Source: PVC group bacterium (GTDB lineage Bacteria > Verrucomicrobiota > Kiritimatiellia > SS1-B-03-39 > PXDE01). Taken from it: 15,219 nucleotides of DNA. The translations under genes and the position numbers were made by a program. Positions 1 to 5,646 of this stretch are shown in pieces (position 1 is the first letter of the stretch; each line of letters begins with the position of its first letter). The notes under the pieces were generated by a model. That model was given only the letters and a program-made list of their open reading frames with translations. It did no database searches and had not been told where the DNA came from. The DNA lies in the NCBI GenBank assembly GCA_003566475.1, contig PXDE01000266.1, forward strand, positions 1-15,219, read 5' to 3'.

Positions 1-1
1 C

Positions 2-241
2 CGGTCGTCGGGCGACCCCGGGCAGCAGACTTTCACCGTGGACATCGCGGACTTCGACGGCCCGCACTTCGGCTTCGCCTATCGCGGGCACTCTGGCGAT
101 GGCGGGCCCGCCGTCACCTTGCGCGAGTTCGAGGTCGCGGACGTGCCGGTCATTCCCGAGCCCTCCACCGGCCTTCTCGGGCTTCTCGGCCTCGCCGCCC
201 TGTTGCGCCTGCGTCGGCGTCGGCGGAACCGCCGGGTCTGA
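2..241 (+). CDS. PEP-CTERM sorting-domain protein, C-terminal end (5' partial)
   Basis: The reading frame is open from the left edge of the window, so the gene starts upstream and only the last 79 residues are visible. The extreme C-terminus has the tripartite PEP-CTERM signal: a PEPS motif (in VIPEPSTG), then a hydrophobic helix rich in Leu/Gly/Ala, then a run of arginines (LRLRRRRRNRRV) before the stop. In this family the tail directs export and is processed by an exosortase/archaeosortase-type membrane enzyme, leaving the protein on the cell surface or in exopolysaccharide. The residues before the signal (a TFTVDIADFDG and FAYRGHSGDGG stretch) look like the end of an extracellular beta-rich domain, but its family cannot be named from this fragment. 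A GTG at 38 is in frame but is unlikely to be the true start. The sorting call is strong and the function of the protein is unknown. Confidence 0.85.
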   Translation, partial: RSSGDPGQQTFTVDIADFDGPHFGFAYRGHSGDGGPAVTLREFEVADVPVIPEPSTGLLGLLGLAALLRLRRRRRNRRV

Positions 242-344
242 GCGATTTCGCCGTAGCCACGGCCGGCTCAGGCCCGTTTCCGCCGTCGGCCACGACCTGG
301 GCCACGTGTGGGCCTGCGGCCCGACGCGGGCTCGGGGCGGGCGT

Positions 345-392
345 AGCTACAGGCGACTCGCCTGCGCGTAGCTGAATCCGCCGAGGATTCAG
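345..392. other. Two adjacent hairpins downstream of the PEP-CTERM gene
   Basis: The first inverted repeat pairs AGCTA (345-349) and CAGGCG (350-355) with CGCCTG (359-364) and TAGCT (369-373), around a three-base loop ACT and with a four-base bulge. The second pairs CTGAATCC (372-379) with GGATTCAG (385-392) around a five-base loop. They lie between two convergent genes (the PEP-CTERM gene on + and bioC on -). They could act as a bidirectional transcript end or 3' stabiliser, but no U-tract follows, so intrinsic termination is not supported. Confidence 0.4.
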
Positions 393-430
393 ATGTCGCA
401 GGGAAAGACGCCGAGGAGGTGCCCGGGGGG

Positions 431-585
431 GGAGCTTCGCGCATTCCGGGCTCGGATCGGCCTCGTCTCCAGGCGCGGCCATATCCTTGGCGGATTCGGC
501 TACGGGATTCGCGCGTCTCGGGCGCGGTTCCGCATCGTTCCTTCGGGCGGCCACGCCCTTGGCGGGCGTAGCTACGGGCTTCGCG
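431..585. repeat. Dispersed GC-rich intergenic repeat with an internal 72-bp duplication
   Basis: The segment beginning GGAGCTTCGCGC (431-470) recurs in degenerate form at 5802-5841. The 18-base motif at 551-568 occurs as its exact reverse complement at 5748-5765. Within this region 477-513 and 549-585 are related copies 72 bp apart, sharing GGCC, CTTGGCGG, CTACGGG and TTCGCG in the same order. No credible gene is seen in 242-598. This looks like an interspersed non-coding repeat family. Its function is unknown. Confidence 0.55.
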
Positions 586-598
586 TCGTGGGCGCCTG

Positions 599-1378
599 CT
601 ACGCGCAGGGGCGGGCGATGAACCAGCCGATCTGGTAGGTGGCGGGGATGGTGCCGTCGGGACGGCCGAAGCGCTCGCGGTAGGTGGCGGCGAGGCGGTC
701 GAGCTCGGACCGGGTGAGCAGACGGTCGAGGCTGCCGTAGGGAGGGCCGTTGGCCCCCATCGCGTGCAGCGCCCGGAACAGATCCTGCGGCGAGGCCGGC
801 GTCTCCATCCAGGTGCAGGTCTCGATCTCGGTGGCGAACCCCCGCGATTCCAGCCCCGCGCGCCAGACGTCGGCATCGGGCATGGGCGGGGCGCTGGCAT
901 GATGGGGCAGGGCGAGGCCCCGGCACTCGTGCAGTTCGGCCAGGGTGCCCTTCAGCATCCCCGCGAAAGCGAGCAGACCGTCGAGCGTCACCAGCTCGGC
1001 CAGCCGGTCCAGCAGCACCTCCAGCGGCCGCACCCATTGCAGCGACGAGCTGGAGGTGACCAGATCGAACGCCCGCCGCGAGTCCCAGGTGGCGATGTCG
1101 GCCTCCTTCACCTCCATCCCGGGCCGGTCCCGGAACCGCTCCCGGCAGGCCCGGACCATCCCCGGCGCGGCGTCGAGGGCGGTGATGCGGGCCCGGGGGA
1201 ATCGCTCGGCCAGCCGCCGCGTGAGCAGCCCCGTGCCGCAGCCGATGTCGAGGATGGAGGTCGGACGCAGATCCTCCGGCAGGCGGTCCATGAGGGTGGC
1301 CGTGATCTGATCCTGAACCGAGGCGTTCCCGTCGTAGGTCGGGGCCGCTTTCGAGAATCCGTTCCAGCACGCTACCAT
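599..1378 (-). CDS. bioC: Malonyl-ACP O-methyltransferase BioC
   Basis: This 259-residue class I SAM-dependent methyltransferase would methylate the free carboxyl of malonyl-ACP. That disguises it as a fatty-acid primer, so the fatty acid synthase can build pimeloyl-ACP methyl ester for biotin. The N-terminus (GFSKAAPTYDGNASVQ) resembles the BioC signature FxxAAxxYxxxAxxQ. SAM-binding motif I is LDIGCGTG (residues 43-50), the acidic/adenine region is ALDAAPGM (67-74), and a motif corresponding to post-I/II is FDLVTSSSSLQW (104-115). The length matches BioC proteins. The ATG at 1378 overlaps the end of bioH by 7 nt, so the two are almost certainly translated together. The adjoining BioH-like esterase, which performs the reverse deprotection step, is the main reason to choose BioC over a generic methyltransferase. 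It is the last gene of the minus-strand block. Confidence 0.85.
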   Translation of the reverse strand: MVACWNGFSKAAPTYDGNASVQDQITATLMDRLPEDLRPTSILDIGCGTGLLTRRLAERFPRARITALDAAPGMVRACRERFRDRPGMEVKEADIATWDSRRAFDLVTSSSSLQWVRPLEVLLDRLAELVTLDGLLAFAGMLKGTLAELHECRGLALPHHASAPPMPDADVWRAGLESRGFATEIETCTWMETPASPQDLFRALHAMGANGPPYGSLDRLLTRSELDRLAATYRERFGRPDGTIPATYQIGWFIARPCA

Positions 1379-2169
1379 CTCGCCAGTTCCTCCCGGATGC
1401 GGGCCGCCAGGGGGGCGGGCGTCAGCTTGGGGGCATCATGCCCCAGTTCCGGAAGGATGGCCAGTTTCGCGTTGGGGATTCCCTCCGCCAGCTCGCGGCC
1501 CGCGCCGACCGGGATGATCCGGTCCTCCTCCGCGTGCAGCACCAGCGTCGGCACCGCCACCGCGCCCAGCCGGGACCGCAGGTCGGTCTCCCGCAGGTAG
1601 TCGAGGCCGTGGAGCAGCGCCTCGGTCCCCAGGCCCTTGGCGTAGGCGACCTGGGCGCGGATCATGTCGCGGTCGGGGGGCTGGGGCTGCGCCGCATGCC
1701 GCCAGAACGCGAACAGCGCGGGGCCGGGGGCCGTGCGCACCCCCAGGGCCAGGGCGGAGATGTTCCGCGGCGGCTGGCCCCGAGGGTCTCCCGGTGGCCG
1801 GGGGAAGCAGGCGGTGGTGTTGATCAGAATCAGGCCCCGCACCCGGTCGGGCCGGGCCAGCGCCCCTTCCAGAGCCACCGTCCCCCCCATCGACCAGCCC
1901 ACCAGCACCACCGGCCCCTCGGCCGCCTCCAGCCGCCGGGCCAGGGCTTCAGTATAGGCCTCGCGCCCCGCCGCCCCCAGCGCGTCCCCTTCCGCCTGCA
2001 AGTCCGCCAGGGCCACACCCTGCCAGGGATGGCCGACCCGGCCGAGCAGGTCGCGAAAGGCGTCGCCGGGCTGGGCCCAGCCGGGAAGGGAAAGGATTGT
2101 GGATTTTGGATTGTGGATTGTGGATTCGGAGGGTGGGGACGGCGGGTGTTCTGGGGGACGGTCGGTCAT
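1372..2169 (-). CDS. bioH: Pimeloyl-ACP methyl ester carboxylesterase BioH-like alpha/beta hydrolase
   Basis: This is a 265-residue alpha/beta hydrolase. The nucleophile elbow is GWSMGG with Ser93, the acid is Asp216 in HAEEDRIIP, and the histidine is His244 in ELGHDAP, giving a complete triad. LPGWA (28-32) matches the LHGWG-type oxyanion region of BioH, and NTTACFPR after the elbow also fits. BioH cleaves the methyl ester of pimeloyl-ACP and so ends the chain elongation that BioC primes. The pairing with bioC supports the name. The start overlaps the stop of the upstream four-helix gene as ATGA, so translation is probably coupled. Odd feature: residues about 15-26 (STIHNPKSTI) are encoded by a GGATTGT-type heptamer array. 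They precede the catalytic domain and look like an extension not expected in the family. No alternative ATG/GTG/TTG lies between the array and the LPGW motif, so the array must be translated if this frame is used. Confidence 0.82.
   Translation of the reverse strand: MTDRPPEHPPSPPSESTIHNPKSTILSLPGWAQPGDAFRDLLGRVGHPWQGVALADLQAEGDALGAAGREAYTEALARRLEAAEGPVVLVGWSMGGTVALEGALARPDRVRGLILINTTACFPRPPGDPRGQPPRNISALALGVRTAPGPALFAFWRHAAQPQPPDRDMIRAQVAYAKGLGTEALLHGLDYLRETDLRSRLGAVAVPTLVLHAEEDRIIPVGAGRELAEGIPNAKLAILPELGHDAPKLTPAPLAARIREELARW
2094..2128 (+). repeat. Heptamer array, five units of GGATTGT type, inside bioH
   Basis: On the + strand five consecutive 7-base units read GGATTGT, GGATTTT, GGATTGT, GGATTGT, GGATTCG. 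The array is inside the bioH frame (minus strand). The same unit, in the opposite orientation, forms the nine-unit array at 2572-2634. Neither strand of the unit produces a stop codon in any frame when repeated, so the array is tolerated in coding sequence. Confidence 0.95.
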
Positions 2170-2555
2170 GGCTCGCCACGGGGGGGCGGGGGCTTTCGGC
2201 CTGGCCGGTTTCGTTTGGCGGTGCGGCCGGAGGCGGTGAAGATGGCCGTGAGTTCCCCGGCCTCGTGATGGAGCGGCTGGACGAGTTCCGGTGCCACCAG
2301 CCCGCCCTCCATGATCAGCTCCATCCAGAAGGCCGACTCGTCAGCCTCCTCGGCCACCACGCTCACCTTGGCGATGAACTCGGCCGGGGACCGCCCCCGG
2401 CATGCGGCGCGGTAGTTGGCCCCCACTGACGTTCCGCTGCGCACAAGCTGGTTCGCGACCGCCCGCCCCGCCACCGTGTTCGGAAGCGTATCGACAAGCT
2501 TCAGCACCCGCAGCCCGAACCGCTTCGTCCGATCAAGCAGCTCCTGCTTATTCAC
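2166..2555 (-). CDS. Four-helix bundle protein (S23 / 23S rRNA intervening-sequence protein family, Avd-like fold)
   Basis: This 129-residue protein starts at GTG (2555), the only start before an in-frame TAG nine bases upstream of it. The body resembles the four-helix bundle family first described from 23S rRNA intervening sequences. It has an N-terminal helix with LxxRxxxFxLxVxxL spacing (ELLDRTKRFGLRVLKLVDTL), then AVANQLVRSGTSVGANYRAA, the best-conserved block (VANQLxRSxxSVGANYREA). Next comes EFIAKVSVVAEEADESAFWMELI (conserved FxxKxxxxxxEADEAxFWLE), and a last helix through LHHEAGELTAIFTAS. A basic, proline-rich tail of about 20 residues follows (RKPPPPRGEP). The cellular function of the family is unsettled. 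The related Avd protein serves as an accessory factor to diversity-generating reverse transcriptases, but no reverse transcriptase or template repeat is present here. The gene lies between two opposed heptamer arrays and overlaps bioH by ATGA. Its start context has little Shine-Dalgarno character. Confidence 0.85.
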   Translation of the reverse strand: MNKQELLDRTKRFGLRVLKLVDTLPNTVAGRAVANQLVRSGTSVGANYRAACRGRSPAEFIAKVSVVAEEADESAFWMELIMEGGLVAPELVQPLHHEAGELTAIFTASGRTAKRNRPGRKPPPPRGEP

Positions 2556-2571
2556 GCCACGAGCCTAGATC

Positions 2572-2634
2572 CGCAATCCGTAATCCACAATCCACAATCC
2601 ACAATCCACAATCCACAATCCACAATCCAAAATC
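2572..2634 (-). repeat. Heptamer array, nine units of GGATTGT type, between hemCD and the four-helix gene
   Basis: Read on the minus strand the array begins with a GGATTTT-type unit, followed by six GGATTGT units, one GGATTAC and one GGATTGC. It ends two bases from the hemCD stop codon and begins about 16 bp upstream of the GTG of the four-helix gene. It is inverted relative to the array at 2094-2128, so in a minus-strand transcript the two could pair across the four-helix ORF. Confidence 0.97.
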
Positions 2635-2636
2635 CC

Positions 2637-4172
2637 TCACCTCACCACCTGGTCCCTCCGCACCGACCGCAGCCCGCGCCGGGCCAGGGCCGCCTGGGTG
2701 GGCTCGCCGAGGGCGATCCAGAGGCGGGGCTGGTCGCGTTCGCCGGGGAAGGCGTCGAAATAGGCGTCGACCCCGCTGGCGCTGCCGAAGAGGACCGCGC
2801 CGACCTCGGGGCCGGGGCGTTCCAGGTCGGTCCGGGCGCGGGTGTGGTAGGCCACCAGGGGCACGAGGCGCATGCCGACCCGGTTGACGGCGGCCTGGCG
2901 CTCGGCCACCGGCGCGGCGTCGGAGCAGGGGTACAGCCAGGCGCCGTCCAGACCTTGGACGGAACCGTCCAGGGATTGGACGAAACCGTCCAGACCTTGG
3001 ACGCCCTTGCCCTCGGCCTCGACCGCCCACCCGGCCGCCCGCGCCGCCTCGGCGGTGGCCGGGCCGACGGCCAGCGCCCGCAGACCGCGACGCGTCGCCT
3101 CCGGGCACAGGGGCGTCAGCGCCTCCACCGCCGGCACGGAGGGGAACAGGATGCCGATACAGCCCGGGAGGCGCTCGTCCAGCGCGGCGCGGATCTCGGA
3201 GGCCGGACGGGCGACGGTCTCGATGACCGGAAAGTGCACGAACGGATCCAGTCCGTCCGCCGGGCCGGGGCGGGCGGTGGAGGCGAGCATCGGCCCGGGA
3301 TCCAGGCGGACCCGAAATGAAAGGCCCCAGCCCTGGAAGAAATCGAGATAGTCGTCCCATTCCGGAGGCAGCAGGGGTTCGCCCTCGGGGCGCGGCCATG
3401 GGGCGTCATCGCCGGTCTCGACGGCATGGAGCAGGGCCCGCCGGTGCTCCGGGCCCAGGGCGGGGTGGGGCGGCTCGCCCCGACCGACCACCACCCGGCC
3501 CAGGCGGAGGCGGACGTCGGCCTCGGCCAGGGCCTCGGCGAGGTCGGGGCGGGCGGCGGAAACCACCACGGCCAGCCGGCCCTGCTGGGAGGCGGGATCC
3601 ACAGGCAGATACCGGGTGATGCGGGCGGTGAGGCCCAGGCGGTCGAGGGCGCAGGCGGCCACGATCACCGCGTCGACCCCGCCCGCGTCGACCTGCTCCA
3701 GGCGTCGGCCGATGGGTCCGCGGATGGGCACGGCCCGGGCCTCGGGATAGAGGGCGCGGACGGCGTCGAGGCGGCGGGGGCTGCTGGTGCCCACGGTGCG
3801 GGGCGGATCGCGGTCAGGATCGCGGCCCTCGGCCATGACCAGGGCGTCGCGGATGTCGGCGGCGGGGAGCAGGGCGGCCAGGCGGAGGCCTTCGGGCAGG
3901 CGGGCGGGCAGATCCTTGGCCGAATGGATGGCCAGGTCGGCCTCGCCCCGGAGCAGGGCCTGGTCGAGGTCGCGGGTGAAGAAATCGTCGGGGACGTCCG
4001 GGGCGTCGAGGGGGGTGGCCTGATCGCGGTCGCCGGGGCTGCCGCATTCGACCAGCTCGAATCGGACCGCCTCGCCGAAGCAGGGCCCGATCCGGCGCAG
4101 GGCTTCCCGGGTCTGGACGAGGGCGAGGGGGCTGCCCCGGGTGGCTACGCGGAGGGCTGCCGTCGGCTCCAT
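2637..4172 (-). CDS. hemCD: Hydroxymethylbilane synthase / uroporphyrinogen-III synthase fusion (HemC-HemD)
   Basis: This 511-residue two-domain protein covers two consecutive tetrapyrrole steps: porphobilinogen to hydroxymethylbilane, then cyclisation to uroporphyrinogen III. The HemC part shows TRGSPLAL (11-18), FFTRDLDQALL, HSAKDLP with the catalytic Asp87, IRDALV, GTSSPRR (128-134), RGPIGRRL in place of the usual RGNVxTRL, and LDRLGL. HemC homology appears to fade after about residue 220. The family's domain 3, with the GGCxxPxG cysteine that holds the dipyrromethane cofactor, is not visible, and there is no cysteine between residues 175 and 337. The HemD part runs from about 290 to the end, with FPSVPAVEAL, VGPATAEAARAAGW, LYPCSDAA and LFGSASGVDAYF. 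An in-frame 21-bp triplicate repeat lies at residues 390-409. The ATG at 4172 overlaps the end of hemA by 28 nt, indicating an operon. The fusion and family are clear; whether the HMBS part is active is uncertain. Confidence 0.85.
   Translation of the reverse strand: MEPTAALRVATRGSPLALVQTREALRRIGPCFGEAVRFELVECGSPGDRDQATPLDAPDVPDDFFTRDLDQALLRGEADLAIHSAKDLPARLPEGLRLAALLPAADIRDALVMAEGRDPDRDPPRTVGTSSPRRLDAVRALYPEARAVPIRGPIGRRLEQVDAGGVDAVIVAACALDRLGLTARITRYLPVDPASQQGRLAVVVSAARPDLAEALAEADVRLRLGRVVVGRGEPPHPALGPEHRRALLHAVETGDDAPWPRPEGEPLLPPEWDDYLDFFQGWGLSFRVRLDPGPMLASTARPGPADGLDPFVHFPVIETVARPASEIRAALDERLPGCIGILFPSVPAVEALTPLCPEATRRGLRALAVGPATAEAARAAGWAVEAEGKGVQGLDGFVQSLDGSVQGLDGAWLYPCSDAAPVAERQAAVNRVGMRLVPLVAYHTRARTDLERPGPEVGAVLFGSASGVDAYFDAFPGERDQPRLWIALGEPTQAALARRGLRSVRRDQVVR
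2946..3002 (-). repeat. Three in-frame 21-bp repeats with palindromic GTCCA...TGGAC core, inside hemCD
   Basis: The cores GTCCAGACCTTGGAC (2946-2960), GTCCAGGGATTGGAC (2967-2981) and GTCCAGACCTTGGAC (2988-3002) are spaced exactly 21 bp apart. Each is an inverted repeat GTCCA/TGGAC around a five-base centre. The period is a multiple of three, so the protein gains the repeated heptapeptide VQGLDGF/VQSLDGS/VQGLDGA between two HemD segments. It resembles an intergenic repeat that has invaded a linker. Confidence 0.9.
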
Positions 4173-5044
4173 GCCTGGGCGCCTTCGCGGATGATCCGGC
4201 CCGCCCGGTCGGCCCGGCGGCGCCGGTCCTCGACGTTGCCGTGGGCCTGGGCCTCGATGGTCTCGAGGGGGATGTAGGTGGTGTGGGGGCGGGCGGCGAT
4301 CTCGGGGGCGCAGTCGGCGGGGACGCCCATGTCCACGATCACCAGATCGTCGGCGGCGCGGTCGAGGTGGTGGAGGTAGAGCACGGGGTGGGGGGCGGCG
4401 GTGGCGGTGATGATCCCGGCCGCGCCGTCGAGCAGGTGATGGAGGTCGTCGAGACCGGCCCCGAACGCGCCGAGCCGGCGGGCCAGGCGGAGGGCGTTGT
4501 CGGGGCAGCGGCTGCCGATCCGCACCGGGGCGTCGCCGGGCTTGGCCAGGTAGCGGGCCACGCTGCCCGCGAGGTCGCCCGCCCCGACCACGGCCAGGGG
4601 GGCGCCGGCGGGGACGCGGTCGAGCAGGGTCCGGGCGGCCAGGGCGCCCAGGGAGATGAGCTGGCGGTCGATGCCGCTCTCGCGGCGGGCCTTGCGGGCG
4701 AGGGCGAGGGCGTCCTGGAACACGCGGTCGAGGCTGGAGGTGTCGTGGGACTCCCGGAACTGTCGGTAGGCGGTGCGGACCTGGCCCAGGATCTCGAGTT
4801 CGCCGAGGATCCGGCTTTCGAGGCCGGCCGCGATGCGGGCCAGCCGCTCGAAGGCGGAGGCGTCGGCGGCCAGGGTCTGGACCCGGAAGCCGGGCAGGTC
4901 CGGCGGGTCGTCGGCATAGACCTCGAGACGCTGGCAGGTGTCGAGCACCAGCGCGGGGGGGCCGGGCCGCCGGGCCAGGGCGTCCAGAACGGACGCCCGG
5001 TCCTCCGGACGGTCGAAATCGATGCGGATGGCGGCAAACCCCAT
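4145..5044 (-). CDS. hemA: Glutamyl-tRNA reductase, short form lacking the dimerisation domain
   Basis: This enzyme would reduce the glutamate of glutamyl-tRNA(Glu) to glutamate-1-semialdehyde with NADPH, the first committed C5-pathway step to heme. Evidence in the 299-residue product: MGFAAIRIDF at the N-terminus (compare MxxxxxGIxHxxAP). The active-site block is LVLDTCQRLEVYA with nucleophile Cys37 (usual STCNRxE). AAGLESRILGELEILGQVRTAY (73-94) matches the GLDSxxLGExQILGQVKxA motif. A Rossmann glycine motif VVGAGDLAG (152-160) is followed by TATAAPHPVL and VIVDMGVPADCAPEI. It ends at about the linker helix, so the C-terminal dimerisation domain of the roughly 420-residue family is missing. 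The His usually found before LxRxAxGLDS is Arg67 here. The start at 5044 is chosen because it aligns with the family N-terminus and has GAGGAG (5055-5060) 10 nt upstream; the open frame extends to 5143. It overlaps hemCD by 28 nt. No convincing promoter was seen. Confidence 0.85.
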   Translation of the reverse strand: MGFAAIRIDFDRPEDRASVLDALARRPGPPALVLDTCQRLEVYADDPPDLPGFRVQTLAADASAFERLARIAAGLESRILGELEILGQVRTAYRQFRESHDTSSLDRVFQDALALARKARRESGIDRQLISLGALAARTLLDRVPAGAPLAVVGAGDLAGSVARYLAKPGDAPVRIGSRCPDNALRLARRLGAFGAGLDDLHHLLDGAAGIITATAAPHPVLYLHHLDRAADDLVIVDMGVPADCAPEIAARPHTTYIPLETIEAQAHGNVEDRRRRADRAGRIIREGAQAWSRRQPSA

Positions 5045-5054
5045 GCGGAACAGG

Positions 5055-5060
5055 CTCCTC
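5055..5060 (-). promoter_or_regulatory. Shine-Dalgarno site that decides the hemA start
   Basis: GAGGAG on the minus strand lies 10 nt upstream of the ATG at 5044 and supports this start over the longer in-frame alternative at 5143, whose extra 33 residues do not resemble the family. Confidence 0.6.
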
Positions 5061-5231
5061 GATGCTGAAACCCCGTACTCTTTCGCGATCCGGGCGGGTA
5101 AATCAAGCCTGACTCGCTCTGACCCGCCAGGGCGTTGAAGCACACGGTCACCTTCATTCAGTTTGGCGACGGCGAGGCCATGACCCGAATGGGGGAGATC
5201 TTTCGTCCTGCTCCCATGCGCAGCTGGTTTT

Positions 5232-5323
5232 CTAAGGTCGGGGGCTGTTTCTAAGGTCGGGCTAAGGTCGGGGGCTGCCCTCGCTAAGTTTCCTAAGGTC
5301 GGGGGCTGCCCTCGCTAAGTTTC
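5232..5323. repeat. Tandem repeat of a CTAAGGTCGGG-led unit upstream of hemA
   Basis: CTAAGGTCGGG occurs at 5232, 5251, 5262 and 5293. The last two start identical 31-bp units (5262-5292 and 5293-5323), each holding a second CTAAG near its 3' end. The first two are shortened versions. The array lies between hemA and the region upstream of vapBC, in DNA without a credible gene. On the minus strand it reads toward hemA. Function unknown. Confidence 0.92.
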
Positions 5324-5458
5324 TGGCCGCCAAGGAAATGGAGCAGGATTCGAGGTGCGAAACACCGCTTGGCGACGATTTTTGGGCTCGTTTTCGGCTT
5401 CTAAGGCCAAACGCGGGCCGGGTGCTGGTCTGGACCTGGGCTCCCGAAGGGCCTCCGA

Positions 5459-5490
5459 CAAACCAGATGCCCGATCGGACATCTGGTTTG
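5459..5490. other. 32-bp near-perfect palindrome centred on CCGATCGG
   Basis: CAAACCAGATG (5459-5469) is the exact reverse complement of CATCTGGTTTG (5480-5490). Between them lies the self-complementary CCGATCGG flanked by one mismatched base pair. The symmetry is dyad through the centre with essentially no loop, which fits a protein-binding site or repeat-family element better than a terminator. There is no T-tract. Confidence 0.8.
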
Positions 5491-5572
5491 CGTGACCGCT
5501 CGCCGATTCCCCTCGAAGTGCCCCCCCCTGATGAGGCGGAATCACTGGGAGTTTTCAGTATCCGGCGTCAAT

Positions 5573-5600
5573 CCAGATGACCGATCGGACCTCTGGTTTG
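5573..5600. other. Second, diverged copy of the CCGATCGG palindrome
   Basis: This copy reads CCAGATGA, CCGATCGG (5581-5588), AC, CTCTGGTTTG. The core and right arm match the copy at 5459-5490 except for one base in the right arm (CCTCTGG against CATCTGG). The left arm is shorter. The centres are 110 bp apart. Confidence 0.75.
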
Positions 5601-5646
5601 CAGCTAGCTCGTCGCGTGGGGTAGCGCCATGGGGTAGGGGACGGCT

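Noticed and set aside
242..598. Biotin- or cobalamin-related riboswitch near the bio/hem genes
   Set aside because: The region is downstream of bioC, not upstream of the block, and shows only simple hairpins and repeats.
150..1370. A 406-codon minus-strand frame overlapping bioC in another frame
   Set aside because: It runs through the dispersed repeat and the PEP-CTERM end. The bioC frame carries clear methyltransferase motifs, while this one is Arg/Pro/Ala-rich without motifs.
2166..2555. Diversity-generating retroelement (four-helix gene as Avd)
   Set aside because: No reverse transcriptase, template repeat or variable C-type-lectin target appears in the window.
2572..2634. Heptamer array as a CRISPR
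   Set aside because: Units are 7 bp with no spacers and no cas genes nearby.
5232..5323. 31-bp tandem units as a CRISPR
   Set aside because: The units are contiguous with no variable spacers, and shortened versions are out of register.
5459..5490. Palindrome as an intrinsic terminator of an operon
   Set aside because: No T-tract on either side, essentially no loop, and no gene ends nearby on either strand.
5315..5545. A 76-codon minus-strand ORF upstream of hemA
   Set aside because: It runs through the palindrome and flanking non-coding sequence, lacks a ribosome site and any family resemblance.
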